Assembly (NCBI GenBank): GCA_037013495.1
Contig: CM072803.1
Coordinates: 53,085,627-53,149,626, forward strand
Direction: 5' to 3'
DNA: 64,000 bases
DNA from: Hippophae tibetana
Taxonomy: Eukaryota; Streptophyta; Magnoliopsida; Rosales; Elaeagnaceae
Shown here: positions 13,084 through 22,555 of the stretch, piece after piece
Numbering within the stretch: the first letter of the stretch is position 1
Layout of the letters: each line of letters opens with the position of its first letter
The notes under the pieces: model-generated
Seen by the model: only the letters and a program-made list of their open reading frames with translations
Database searches by the model: none
Told to the model about the DNA's origin: nothing
Position numbers and translations under genes: made by a program

Positions 13084-13094
13084 CAACCCCCAAC
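13084..13094 (-). other. 3' polypurine tract
   Basis: On the minus strand GTTGGGGGTTG ends exactly where the 3' LTR begins (TGATGAG). This is the expected place and composition for the RNase H-resistant primer of plus-strand synthesis. It is interrupted by T residues, as in related plant elements. Confidence 0.8.
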
Positions 13095-14575
13095 TAGCTT
13101 CTTGCTAGTCCCTTAGAAAGAGAAGCGATAAAAGCTAAAAATTAAACTATCCTAAATCACTTTCGTGGATTGAAACGGTTGCATTTAGCCTATGCAACAA
13201 GCCTTTAAACCCCTAGGTTGCCCTAATGGACGAGTTTGAGTCTCGTGAGGGTTTTCAGTAATGATACCCACAAACATTGAACTAACTGTAAAAATCAAAA
13301 GAAACTATAAAAACAATCAAATCAAAAACTACAATTACAACACAATCAAAAATTAATTTAAGAATAAAAGAAAACAACATATCACAAAAATATCTCATAC
13401 GTTTTAATCTCCTTTAAGATCATAATTAAAATCTCAAGCATAAGTTATTTTAATCTCTTTAAACAATCATGATTTTATTATAATAATTAGTCGAAAATCA
13501 TTTTCATATTTCATTTCAAAAATTTATCAATTTAATTTTACCCAATTTCAGTGTCATGAATCAGAATTCGCTTCGACTCTATTCCTCACAAGTCAATACT
13601 CTCAAAGCACTGAATCCTATGGGTTCAAACACTCATACTAATTTATATGCGAAAGAGTTGATGTATAGAAATGAACTAATATGTTCGCATATGTATAAAG
13701 AATAAAGGCTCAAAGTGTTATTTTAACATTGATCTCATGAAATGAATCGAATGTGTAAATTATAAAGATATCATATATAAAAATTATTTTCATTCATAAA
13801 TCAAACTCATTAAGAAAGAATTTCAAGATATATGCTTTTTTTTTTTACAAATGAAGAAATTGCAATGACTTTTTAGGGAATTACTTCCTATATCTTTCTT
13901 TTGTATTTAGCCTTTACTCACAACTTTGTTGGCAATGTGGGTCATAGTATGTAGATGATACTATATATTTTTTTTCAATATATGTATATTTTAGAGAGTC
14001 AACCCATGTACAGATTGTACATTTTTTTGGATTTTGGTGAGTGGTTAATTTTGTGGCTTTTCTGTTTGATCTTGGTTTAGGTAACCCCAGATATGTCTTT
14101 TTGTTTTTGTAGCAGTCATGCATGAATGAGATATAAGCATATACTATCAATTTCTACTCAAATCGTTTAATCTAAACAAAAATAATAATAAAAAATATAT
14201 GATACTCTATTATGATGAGAAAAAATTCATACATTCAATGCTAATACCTATAGAGATCATCTAAAAATTAGAATAAATAAGAAATGTGTTTGGAGTAGAA
14301 AAAAATATATATTTCACACTGAATAAAAGAAATTAGGCTCAAATTATATCTCACAAGGGTAGTCTCCACTAAAAAAAATTCGTAAACACCGATTTTGGGT
14401 TTAATATAATTTCCACATTTTATCAAGAAATACTAGTTATGACAAAAACTAACTAATTATCAAAAATAATTACAAAATATTTCATGATATGTTTTCAAAA
14501 ATTAATCTAACAGTACCAAAGACTTAACTATTTACTTAAATTTGACTTAAAGAAATGATAAATTTTTGTAAGAAT

Positions 14576-14603
14576 TTATTATTATTATTATTATTATTAT
14601 TTA
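14576..14603. repeat. ATT microsatellite
   Basis: About nine ATT units followed by a T-rich stretch, beside the second polypurine-like tract in the post-pol region. Confidence 0.85.
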
Positions 14604-14630
14604 TTTTTTTTAAGCATGGTAACTTTTCAC

Positions 14631-14664
14631 CACCCCCAACCTAGAACTTACATTGTCCTCAATG
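14631..14664 (-). other. Second polypurine-like tract with adjoining inverted repeat
   Basis: On the minus strand CATTGAGGACAATG (14651-14664, five-base arms CATTG/CAATG) is followed by GTTGGGGGTG (14631-14640). The G tract closely resembles the 3' polypurine tract at 13084-13094, about 1.5 kb away. A CATTGAGGACAATG plus G-tract block after pol is, to my knowledge, a recurring mark of Athila-type elements. It could be an extra plus-strand primer or an RNA element. Confidence 0.6.
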
Positions 14665-14957
14665 TAACAACTGCAAATTAAAGATAAAGAGAAAAGAGGA
14701 GAAAGATTACCTATTTCTTGAGAATGTGTAAGTAGTAATGAAGAAATGCAGGTGCATCCATCATATTCATCATTAAAGTGTGTATAGACAGATCGCTGTG
14801 AACTTCTAACATCTCAACAAATATTTTTAGTTTTAACAATTTTAAAAATTATTCATATATAAGTAAACTAAAATAAACAATAAAATTAAGTAAATAAAAC
14901 AAATAACAAAAAATTTACCTAAAATGATGGGTTGCCTCCCATCCAGCGCTTAGTTTA

Positions 14958-14974
14958 ACGTCTTAGCAAGACGT
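14958..14974 (-). other. Hairpin just after pol (ACGTCTT/AAGACGT)
   Basis: ACGTCTTAGCAAGACGT is a perfect 7-bp stem with a 3-base loop, 12 bases beyond the pol stop codon, flanked by the block GGGTTGCCTCCCAT (plus-strand reading, 14931-14944). A homologous copy with a 6-bp stem and 5-base loop lies at 22473-22489. The retained pairing suggests an RNA structure near the end of the coding region. Confidence 0.6.
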
Positions 14975-14986
14975 ATCTTTTTGGTG

Positions 14987-17900
14987 CTAAGGGTTACTCA
15001 GCCAAATGCAATCCATTTCAGCAATGTTGTTTGATTCTTCTAAATAAGGATTGACACGATGGCCATTGACTTTGAACGTTTTTTGTGTCTTGGAGTCCAA
15101 TAGTTCTACTACTCCATCTTCAAATACCTGAACTATTTTGAATGGTCCATCCCATCTTGATCTCAGCTTTCCTGGAAACAATCTCAAACGAGAGTTAAAT
15201 AAAAGAACTTTCATTCCAGGGTGAAGCGTCTTAGGAACTAGCCTCTTGTCATGATAGCGCTTAGTACGCTCCTTGTATAATTTGGCATTCTCATAGGCTT
15301 CATTCCTAATTTCTTCCAACTCATGAAGCTGGAGTAATCGCTTTTCACCTGCTTTATCTAAATCCATGTTTAACTCTTTAATTGCCCAGTAAGCCTTGTG
15401 TTCAAGTTCAACTGGAAGGTGGCACGCTTTCCCAAAGATTAATCGGTAAGGGCTCATCCCAATATGTGTTTTGTAAGCGGTGCGGTATGCCCATAAGGCA
15501 TAATTTAACTTAAATGCCCAATCCTTCCTTGAAGGACGCACAGTGCATTCCAATATTCCCTTAATTTGCCTATTACTTACTTCCACTAAACCGGAAGTTT
15601 GAGGATGATATGGAGTAGCTACTTTATGTGTGATGTTGTACTTGTTTAGTACTCCATCAAAGAGTTTGTTACAAAAATGGCTACCTCCATCACTTATTAT
15701 AGCTCTAGGCGTTCCGAACCTACTGAATATTAAATCTTTCAAGAATTTCACAACAACATTAGCATCATTGGTTTTGGTGGGGATAGCTTCTACCCACTTG
15801 GACACATAATCCACAGCAACCAAAATGTATTGAAAACCATTAGATGGGGGAAAAGGACCCATAAAGTCAATCCCCCATACATCAAAGAGTTCAACAACTA
15901 AATTAGATGTCAAAGGCATTTCATCTCTTTTGCTTATGTTTCCTGTTCTTTGACATCTATCACATTGTGCACAAAACATATGAGAATCTTTAAAAAGAGT
16001 GGGCCAAAAGAATCCAGACTGTAATATCTTACGAGCTGTCTTTTCACCTCCAAAATGACCCCCACAATGAAGGTCATGACAAAAAGTTAGAATGCTCTTA
16101 TGTTCTTCTTCAGGTACACATCTCCGGATGACTTGATCTTGACCAATCTTGTATAAATAAGGGTCATCCCAGAAATAGTCCTTAATAGTTTTAAAAAACC
16201 TTTTCTTGTCCTGATATGAAGTGTTAGGTCGCAAAACACCAATGGCAAGATAGTTTACAATATCAGCATGCCATGGGTTTGGACCTATGAAAAATAACTG
16301 TTCATCAGGAAAGGTTTCAACTATATCTTCATTACTCTTATCTTTAAGAGAATTGAAGTCAAAAATCAACTTAGACAAATGGTCAGCTACTAAGTTTTCA
16401 CTGCCTTTCTTATCCTTGATTTCTAGGTCAAATTCTTGTAAGAGTAAGACCCACTTGATTAATCTTGGCTTGGCATTTGGTTTACTTAATAGGTGTCTTA
16501 AAGCAGCATGATCAGAATGCACAATCACTTTAGATCCTACTAAATAAGACCGAAATTTGTCTAAAGAGAATACTATAGCCAAGAATTCCTTTTCAGTGGT
16601 GGTGTAATTCATTTGGGCATCATTGAGTGTTTTGCTAGCATAGTAGATGACATGCAAACGCTTATCCACTCTTTGTCCCAAGACTGCTCCTATTGCATAA
16701 TCAGAAGCGTCACACATTATTTCAAAAGGTAAAGACCAGTTTGGTGCCATAATAACAGGGGTAGATGTTAGTTTATCTTTCAAGGTATTAAAGGAAGTAA
16801 GGCGACTGTTGAAATCAAAATCAGCATCTTTGGATAGCAAGTTACATAAGGGACGACTTATTTTAGATAAATCTTTAATAAATCGTCTGTAAAATCCTGC
16901 ATGTCCCAAGAAGCTTCTTATCCCCTTCACAGATGTAGGGGGAGGTAGTTTGGATATCAATTCAACTTTTGCCTTATCAACTTCAATACCCTTGTTTGAA
17001 ATTATATGTCCTAAAACTATCCCTTGTTGAACCAAAAAATGACTTTTCTCCCAACTAAGGGTGAGATTGCATTCAATGCATCTTTCTAAAACCAAAGTCA
17101 ATTTATATAAGAAATCATCAAATGAGTTCCCAAAGACAGAGAAATCGTCCATGAAAATCTCAATGAATTTTTCCACCATGTCCGAGAAAATAGATATCAT
17201 GCATCTCTGGAAAGTGGCAGGGGAAATGCATAACCCAAATGGCATTCTGCGAAAAGAAAATGTCCCAAAAGGACATGTAAATGTGGTCTTTTCCTGATCT
17301 TCTGGTGCTATGGGTACTTGATAATATCCGGATAATCCATCCAAAAAACAGTAAAATTCGTGCCCAGCTAATCTTTCCAACATTTGATCAATGAATGGAA
17401 GAGGAAAGTGATCCTTTTTCATATATAAATTTAGTTTCCTAAAATCTATACACATTCTCCATCCAGTGATTATTCTAGTGGGCACTAATTCACTTTTGTC
17501 ATTTTTAACAACTGTTATCCCAGATTTCTTTGGTACCACATGCACTGGACTAACCCACTTACTATCCACAATAGGATAGATAATCCTTTTTTCTAATAAT
17601 TTAAGAATTTCTTTTTTAACTACCTCTTGCATGTTTGGGTTTAATCTTCTTTGGGCCTCTCGTACAGGTTTAGCACCATCCTCCAAGTTGATCTTGTGCA
17701 TACACATTGTTGGATTAATGCCTCTTATATCCCCTATACTCCAACCTATAGATTTCTTAAACTGTTTAAGCACTTTGATGAGTTCCTTTTCTTGTGGTTT
17801 GGTCAAGGTTGAAGAAATTATCACTGGATAAGTTTCTCCTTCTCCCAAAAACACATATTTTAAGTGCTCAGGGAAGTCTTTGAGTTCAAGTTCAGGTGGA

Positions 17901-18889
17901 TTGGCCTCTTTAATAGATGAAGAACTGGGTAGATTTAAAAGTGTACTAGATTTTGTCATTACTTCATTATTGTCTAGTTGTTCAAGGTACCCCTTAATTT
18001 CTTCATCTAAATCTTCTTCAACCTTTTCAAGTGTAAGAACGATTTCAAGCTTGTCTTCTATTCTGATTTGTAAAAAGGTGCTTTGGACAAGATTATCCAA
18101 AGGATCAACTTCGAATATTTCATCGATGGCAGAAATAGAAGGAAAAGGTAAAGAATCAAAAACTTTAAAATGAACAGTCTCTCCTAAGACTGTCATTGTC
18201 AAATTTCCATCTTGGACATCAATAATAGTTTTAGTAGTTGCCATAAATGGTCTACCAAGCAATATTGTGTGCTCTCTGTCCAATGCTGGATTTTCTTGCA
18301 TATCCAGAACCACAAAGTCAACAGGTATTATCAGTTTGTCTACCTGTACCAAAACATCCTCAACTATTCCCTCTGGATATTTAAGAGATCTATCTGCAAG
18401 TTGAAGGGACATAGTTGTGGGTTTTAAATCCCCTAGATTGAGCTGTAAGAATATAGAGTAGGGCATCAAATTTATACTAGCACCTAAATCAAGCATTGCT
18501 TTAGCAACCTTCCTATCCCCTATAGTTATGTTTATAATAAAACTTCCAGGGTCTTTCAACTTAGGGGGTAGTTTGTGCTGAAGTATAGCGCTAGAAATTT
18601 CTGATACTACTACTCGTTCATTCAGTTCATACCTCCTTTTCTTAGTGTTCAACTCTTTGAAAAACTTGGCATATGAGGGCACATTCATGATCACTTCTAA
18701 TAATGGTAAATTGATATTTACTTTAGAGAGCATATTAAAAAGATCATTGAATTGCTTATCTTGTTTGGATTCTTTTAACCGGTGGGGAAAAGGTACTTGC
18801 ATCTGGTGTGGTTCTGTTGTCTTTTGAATTTTGGGGGTGTCAGATGACCCCCCCAATGAGTTTTTCAGAAGGCTTGTTAAGTTTAACAC
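14987..18889 (-). CDS. pol: Pol polyprotein of Athila-like Ty3/gypsy element (PR-RT-RNaseH-INT)
   Basis: An open frame of 1300 codons encoding the enzymes that copy and integrate the element. Visible domains: end of Gag/linker (1-110); aspartic protease with DLGAS at 134-138 and LLGRPF near 210-215; reverse transcriptase about 420-690 with FLDG (515-518) and the catalytic FMDD (579-582); RNase H with CDAS (D727), E766, D793 and D836; integrase with zinc ligands H938, H945, C976, C979 and catalytic D1008, D1067, E1103 (35 residues between the last two). A GPF motif lies at 1248-1250 and there is no chromodomain. There is no internal stop. The frame opens at the stop at 18911-18913 and its first codon here is GTG, so it has no proper start: it depends on the upstream gag through a frame change at the G7 run (18848-18854). 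All catalytic residues are present, so the enzymes may have been active recently. Confidence 0.93.
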   Translation of the reverse strand: MLNLTSLLKNSLGGSSDTPKIQKTTEPHQMQVPFPHRLKESKQDKQFNDLFNMLSKVNINLPLLEVIMNVPSYAKFFKELNTKKRRYELNERVVVSEISSAILQHKLPPKLKDPGSFIINITIGDRKVAKAMLDLGASINLMPYSIFLQLNLGDLKPTTMSLQLADRSLKYPEGIVEDVLVQVDKLIIPVDFVVLDMQENPALDREHTILLGRPFMATTKTIIDVQDGNLTMTVLGETVHFKVFDSLPFPSISAIDEIFEVDPLDNLVQSTFLQIRIEDKLEIVLTLEKVEEDLDEEIKGYLEQLDNNEVMTKSSTLLNLPSSSSIKEANPPELELKDFPEHLKYVFLGEGETYPVIISSTLTKPQEKELIKVLKQFKKSIGWSIGDIRGINPTMCMHKINLEDGAKPVREAQRRLNPNMQEVVKKEILKLLEKRIIYPIVDSKWVSPVHVVPKKSGITVVKNDKSELVPTRIITGWRMCIDFRKLNLYMKKDHFPLPFIDQMLERLAGHEFYCFLDGLSGYYQVPIAPEDQEKTTFTCPFGTFSFRRMPFGLCISPATFQRCMISIFSDMVEKFIEIFMDDFSVFGNSFDDFLYKLTLVLERCIECNLTLSWEKSHFLVQQGIVLGHIISNKGIEVDKAKVELISKLPPPTSVKGIRSFLGHAGFYRRFIKDLSKISRPLCNLLSKDADFDFNSRLTSFNTLKDKLTSTPVIMAPNWSLPFEIMCDASDYAIGAVLGQRVDKRLHVIYYASKTLNDAQMNYTTTEKEFLAIVFSLDKFRSYLVGSKVIVHSDHAALRHLLSKPNAKPRLIKWVLLLQEFDLEIKDKKGSENLVADHLSKLIFDFNSLKDKSNEDIVETFPDEQLFFIGPNPWHADIVNYLAIGVLRPNTSYQDKKRFFKTIKDYFWDDPYLYKIGQDQVIRRCVPEEEHKSILTFCHDLHCGGHFGGEKTARKILQSGFFWPTLFKDSHMFCAQCDRCQRTGNISKRDEMPLTSNLVVELFDVWGIDFMGPFPPSNGFQYILVAVDYVSKWVEAIPTKTNDANVVVKFLKDLIFSRFGTPRAIISDGGSHFCNKLFDGVLNKYNITHKVATPYHPQTSGLVEVSNRQIKGILECTVRPSRKDWAFKLNYALWAYRTAYKTHIGMSPYRLIFGKACHLPVELEHKAYWAIKELNMDLDKAGEKRLLQLHELEEIRNEAYENAKLYKERTKRYHDKRLVPKTLHPGMKVLLFNSRLRLFPGKLRSRWDGPFKIVQVFEDGVVELLDSKTQKTFKVNGHRVNPYLEESNNIAEMDCIWLSNP
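18848..18854 (-). other. G7 run at the gag-pol frame junction
   Basis: Seven G on the minus strand separate the frames. Read as gag, the run is followed by GTC ATC TGA (stop). Read one base later it enters pol (TCA TCT GAC). A run of six G would give one continuous Gag-Pol. The pol frame has no start codon of its own before this point. Either a one-base slip in the homopolymer or a +1 frame change during translation would explain it. Confidence 0.75.
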
Positions 18890-19755
18890 TTGTTTCTCCT
18901 TTTTGCGAGATTAGAATATCGCCTTCTTTGTTACCTGAACTACAAGGTAGATTGTTAGAGATTTCAGGTAAACTGGTATTGACTACCTTACCACTTCGAA
19001 GGGTTCTTACATCCTTTGCTTGTTCTGGTTGACTGGGCAACTTTCCTGGTTCTTTCTTTTGCATTTGTTCAGCCAGTTGCCCAACTTTAGATTCAATCCT
19101 TTTAACCGAAGCCTCCATGGTGTTCAACCTTTGATTAGTCATCAATTGGTTGTCACGACTAACTTGAATAAAAGCATTCAAGCTATCTTCTAAGGTTGGC
19201 TTAAAAGATTGGCTTGGTGGGTAAGGGTGGTTGTTATCCGACCTTAGTGTTGGATATTGTGTGTAGGCTGGGTGATTATAGGTGTTTGGATGATACCGTT
19301 GAAAAGATTGGACTTCCTCTATGGCATCGACACTAGAATCACAAGTATTTGAACAATTATGAGTACCATGCCCAATTGAACAACACACTTCACATACCTC
19401 TTGATTTGACATTTGGTGGGTAGTGAGGAATTGCACTTGTTTAGTCAATTCCGCAAGTTGCAAGGTTATCTCATTATCAGAGCCAACTTCATTGACCCTT
19501 GCTTTCATTCTACCACCTTTTTGTTGGGAATTAGAACCCCATAGCTCATAAAGATTATAGGTTTCCTCTGCGGTCTTTTCTCCTACAGCACCTCCAGCAG
19601 CATTATCAACCATGTATTGACTCTGTAGTGTCAATCCATCATAAAAGAATTGGTTTTGTAGTTGTAATGGAAAGCTATGATTTTGACATTGAATGAAAAG
19701 GAGTTTGAATCGTTCCCAAGCTTCATGAAAGGGCTCTTCATACATTTGAGAAAAT

Positions 19756-19760
19756 GTTGC
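19756..19760. repeat. Target site duplication of the solo LTR (GTTGC), left
   Basis: GTTGC at 19756-19760 is repeated at 21806-21810, flanking the TG...CA bounded insertion. Removing the insertion and one copy restores the gag reading frame exactly (TKIAT-FSQM). Confidence 0.95.
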
Positions 19761-20633
19761 TGTTATGTGTTTTACAACACACAAAAAACGTGCAAGTATA
19801 CACGGTCTCAAGTAATAATATGATAAATAAATTATCGTTCCCACAGAGAAATGTTACAAACTCTTGTTAATTACTAAAATTATTTAAACCAAATTTTATT
19901 CAAACAATCAATAATTTTATGTAGTTTGACTTAATCAATATTTTTTTTCTTTTTAACAATTTTTATGAAAATTCTAGGATTGCAGTTTACCCAAATTAAT
20001 TCACTTGACTATTTTATTCTCTCTTGATTTATGTTCTTCTGTTTTAAGTTATTAACCAAGAACTCCTAATTTATCCATATATTTCTTTCAAGCTCTATAC
20101 ATACACATCCAGTTAAAATGATTCACTATATTCCTATGAGAATTAATTTCAATCAGATTTATTAAGTTCTGAGTTATCAAAAGTTACACATACAATAAAA
20201 GTATATTTCTATCCCTTATGTATATGTGTTATTTTATCCCGAGCACCCCACATAAATTCCTTTTTCAAGTTTATTTAAATGTCACATATAAGTTAATTAA
20301 TCTTCCGATTATTAAAAACATTTTAAGTAGATAAAATAAACAACTCAAAACAGTTCCATAAATCATTCAAAAATAATTACTTCTAGTTTCATAATTTACG
20401 TAACACTGCAACCCTAGAACGAATATATTAGTTCATAGTAGAAATTAAAATTACAACACAACAAAAATAAAACATTGCAGAGAAACAAAAAATTAAAAGA
20501 AAATGAGTTAGGAGAAACTCTTTCAGGATTCCTCAATGAAAAATAATTTCTTCCATTTCATTCTTCTTCATCAACCTCTTTCTCTGTAATTTCCCTAAGA
20601 GAATACAAAACAAAAATGTTAAAATAAAATTTT

Positions 20634-20656
20634 CTGCGTGTAAAAGAGACACGCAG
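20634..20656 (-). other. Stem-loop in the solo LTR
   Basis: CTGCGTGT (20634-20641) and ACACGCAG (20649-20656) form a perfect 8-bp stem with a 7-base loop. It lies downstream of the putative TATA box in minus orientation, so it would be in the LTR transcript. Role unknown. Confidence 0.5.
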
Positions 20657-20837
20657 AGAGGGAAAAATTAAACTTCTTAAGAGGAAATAATCAAAATAGG
20701 TAGAAGAACTCGAAAATCCTTCACAAATTTTTGAGAGAAAAACTCTCTGTACAGAAAATATGAGAAAAATGAAGAAGAGAGGATTCTGCGAAAAAAAAGA
20801 AAACTAAAAACGCCTCCAAAATGAAAAATATTCCCAT

Positions 20838-21155
20838 TAAATATATCCCCCACTATTTAATTATTCCTTTTTTTTAATATTATTATATTATTTTTTTAAT
20901 TAAATAGCGGGGGACACGAATAAATGGGGGGGGGGGAATAAAAAAATATCACGCGTGAAAACAATTCTGCGTGTTTCTAATTTTTTTTTTCTTATACGCA
21001 TGCCACGTGTCGCTATGTGATTGGCTGTGAGCAATTCAGAGACACGTGGCAGCGTTTCATTGGACGTACAGGTCGGGCTCATGGAGAAACGATGCTGCGC
21101 AACGCACGGGAACATGTCGAGTAGCAGCTCGGTGCGCTACAGCTGGATCCACGTG
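20838..21155 (-). promoter_or_regulatory. Solo LTR promoter region: TATA-like box, three G-boxes, CCAAT
   Basis: A TATATTTA box on the minus strand (20838-20845) has upstream CACGTG motifs at 21004-21009, 21043-21048 and 21150-21155, and an inverted CCAAT box (ATTGG at 21020-21024). The first two G-boxes are arms of an 11-bp perfect inverted repeat, TGCCACGTGTC (21001-21011) and GACACGTGGCA (21041-21051). The ACACGTGGC core is the known ABA-response element form. This suggests an LTR promoter responsive to bZIP factors, by inference only. Confidence 0.55.
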
Positions 21156-21805
21156 TTTCAATCTGGACCGTTCAATGGATCCAACGGTGAGCGATGCGCC
21201 TCGGGGAATTCTGCGCAGCCGACATGTGGGACCCACCCTGCACGCCAGTCTGCGCGGCCAGTGGGCCCCACTCGGGCGCCGCGCCGCGTGAAGTGAATTT
21301 CTGCTCCCACTCTCCTTGGTCGGGTTTGAAGAACACGCGCCCATCCTAACCGTTTCTGCGTTGATCTGACGGTCCACATTGAACCGTGGATGATGCCGCG
21401 TGGAATTCTTCACCTGCGCAGAAAACTTATTTTTATTTAATTGTATTTTCACCCACAAATATATTTCAAATTACATTTTAAACTTTGTTTAATTGCAATA
21501 TAGCCCTTTTGGTAATTTAAATTAAATTTTTAAACTTTCAATAATTAAAATTAAGCCCAATTTTAATTTTAATTATATTTTTTGACTTTTACAAATTGCA
21601 ATTAAACACTCTTTTATTTGAAATTATATTTTTGGATATATATTTGCAATTAAGTACGTTTTCGATACAAATTATTTAATTTTTATTAAAATAAAAAAAA
21701 CAATAAATATTAATTTATTAAACTAAAATTAACTAAAAACATTAAGAACATAGCAGTTTTAATTAATAAAATATGTGAAAATAACTATATAAAATACAAT
21801 TATCA

Positions 21806-21810
21806 GTTGC
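21806..21810. repeat. Target site duplication of the solo LTR (GTTGC), right
   Basis: Second copy of the 5-bp duplication, directly after the ATCA end of the nested LTR and inside codons 133-134 of gag. Confidence 0.95.
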
Positions 21811-22206
21811 TATCTTTGTTCTTAGATCAACAGTCTTTTGATGGGAATAGAACCTACCCATAAAAATTTCATAGACTGCCTCCCAAGTTTTAAGAGAACC
21901 TGACTGTAGAGTAATGAACCATGACCAAGCTTTATCTTTGAGAGTGTAAGGAAAACATCTCATCCTAAGTTGATCTTCATTAATTGCATGTAGTGGAAAG
22001 GTTTGGACAATAGCATAGAATTCTCGAATGAAATGCAAAGGGTCTTCATTAGGGATACCATAAAAGGAAGGCAACAAAGAATAATAAATCTTTTTCAATT
22101 CATAATTCCTTGCAGCCTCTTGTAATTGGATGCTGGAAGTTACATTGCCAATGATTGGCATTGTATAGTCTTTCATCTTTTTCCGCCTATCTTCAGCATC
22201 TCCCAT
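21806..22206 (-). pseudogene. gag: Second gag, 5' part (before the solo LTR)
   Basis: N-terminal 133-134 codons of the second gag, starting at an ATG in a favourable context (AACCATGG) at 22206 and broken at residue 133 by the solo LTR. It contains the conserved Athila-type Gag core: AARNYEL, LPSFYGIPNED, FPYTLKDKAWSW and FYSHQKT. The same blocks occur in the first gag, but I judge the two only about 60% alike, so they are not a recent tandem copy. The open frame runs on for 13 meaningless codons into the solo LTR. Because of the insertion this gag cannot make a full protein. Confidence 0.9.
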
Positions 22207-22555
22207 GGTTGTTTGTAGTTGAAAATGATCCTCCTCCTATTGTGTATCAACATTTTGCTCTTAAAAACAATAATAGATATCTCTAAGAAATATTTATAAC
22301 TTGATAAAACGTAAAAGCAAAAAGGTGCAAGGAACCTATTTTTTTTTAATTTTAACGAATGGACACAATTTTTGAAACAAACGAATTTATTTCATTTGAA
22401 TTTTATTACACGCAAACTAAAACAAAGGAAAATACAATAATGGGTGACCTCCCATGCAGGACTAAAATTTATCGTCTTCTAGTAAGACGTTGCTTGGAGA
22501 TTGCAGAATGAAAAACTCAATGTCTCCTCTTCATTGAATTCATTTGACTATCAAA
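22207..22555 (-). other. Remnant of a post-pol segment between the two gags
   Basis: Non-coding, about 350 bp. Its plus-strand reading near 22440-22490 (TGGGTGACCTCCCATGCAGG, then CGTCTTCTAGTAAGACG) is homologous to the block just after pol at 14929-14974. In a normal element this block follows pol, so here gag1 is joined to a post-pol end with no pol between them. The rest is AT-rich and leads into the second gag start. It marks either a pol-deleted element or a recombination junction. Confidence 0.7.
22473..22489 (-). other. Hairpin homologous to the post-pol hairpin
   Basis: CGTCTT and AAGACG (22473-22489) pair as a 6-bp stem around a 5-base loop. It corresponds to the hairpin at 14958-14974 although the loops differ, so the stem has been kept better than the loop. 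Confidence 0.55.

Larger units (their letters stand above)
13095..14957 (-). other. Post-pol non-coding region of the element
   Basis: About 1.9 kb between the pol stop and the 3' LTR. Env-like genes sit here in some Athila elements, but no long frame exists. It is AT-rich, with an ATT microsatellite at about 14576-14603 and a second polypurine-like tract at 14631-14640. The only frame of note is about 69 codons from an ATG near 14123 to 13914 on the minus strand. It contains CTIC and HCQQSC clusters, resembles nothing I know, and is probably chance or a remnant. Confidence 0.7.
18840..19760 (-). pseudogene. gag: Second gag, 3' part (after the solo LTR)
   Basis: C-terminal part of the gag nearest to pol, resuming directly at the GTTGC target duplication with the residues ATFSQM and running to a TGA at 18840-18842. 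It includes the conserved FHEAWERFK segment and an intact CX2CX4HX4C zinc knuckle (CEVCCSIGHGTHNC) for RNA binding. A conserved stretch near VRTLRSGK follows. The open frame extends upstream into the solo LTR, but those codons are not gag. Joined to 21806-22206, the frame is continuous over about 438 codons. At the G7 run the gag frame ends eight bases later, while pol continues in another frame. Confidence 0.88.
19761..21805 (-). mobile_element. Solo LTR nested in the second gag
   Basis: A 2045-bp insertion with TG...CA ends (TGTTATGTG ... AATTATCA on the plus strand) and a perfect 5-bp GTTGC target duplication. It contains no gag, pol, primer site or second LTR copy, so it is best read as a solo LTR left by recombination between the LTRs of a former element. 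The end at 19785-19840 carries CAAGTATACACGGTC and a CCCACAGAGA block, which resembles the terminal region of the host LTR (CAAGTATACTCCCAAGGTC). This places it in the same broad group of plant Ty3/gypsy elements and supports minus orientation. Most of it is AT-rich, but 20990-21420 is GC-rich with several CACGTG motifs. Short open frames in the GC-rich part overlap on both strands and look like chance. Confidence 0.88.

Noticed and set aside
13084-14986. Env-like gene after pol
   Set aside because: No frame longer than about 78 codons occurs in the region, and none has a signal peptide or transmembrane pattern that I could see.
16287-18827. Plus-strand open frames of 60-97 codons opposite pol
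   Set aside because: All lie antisense to an intact 1300-codon pol frame, have no recognisable domain, and are explained as shadows of it.
20900-21458. Several overlapping open frames in the GC-rich part of the solo LTR
   Set aside because: Five frames share the same few hundred bases with no recognisable domain; GC-rich sequence in an AT-rich LTR gives long chance frames.
19761-21805. A complete small non-autonomous element (TRIM or LARD) instead of a solo LTR
   Set aside because: No internal direct repeat of the ends, primer binding site or polypurine tract was found inside the target duplications, so one LTR alone is the simpler reading.
22207-22555. Nested LTR insertion boundary between the two gags
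   Set aside because: I saw no target duplication or LTR ends around gag2-pol within the element, so a recombination junction fits better than a nested insertion.
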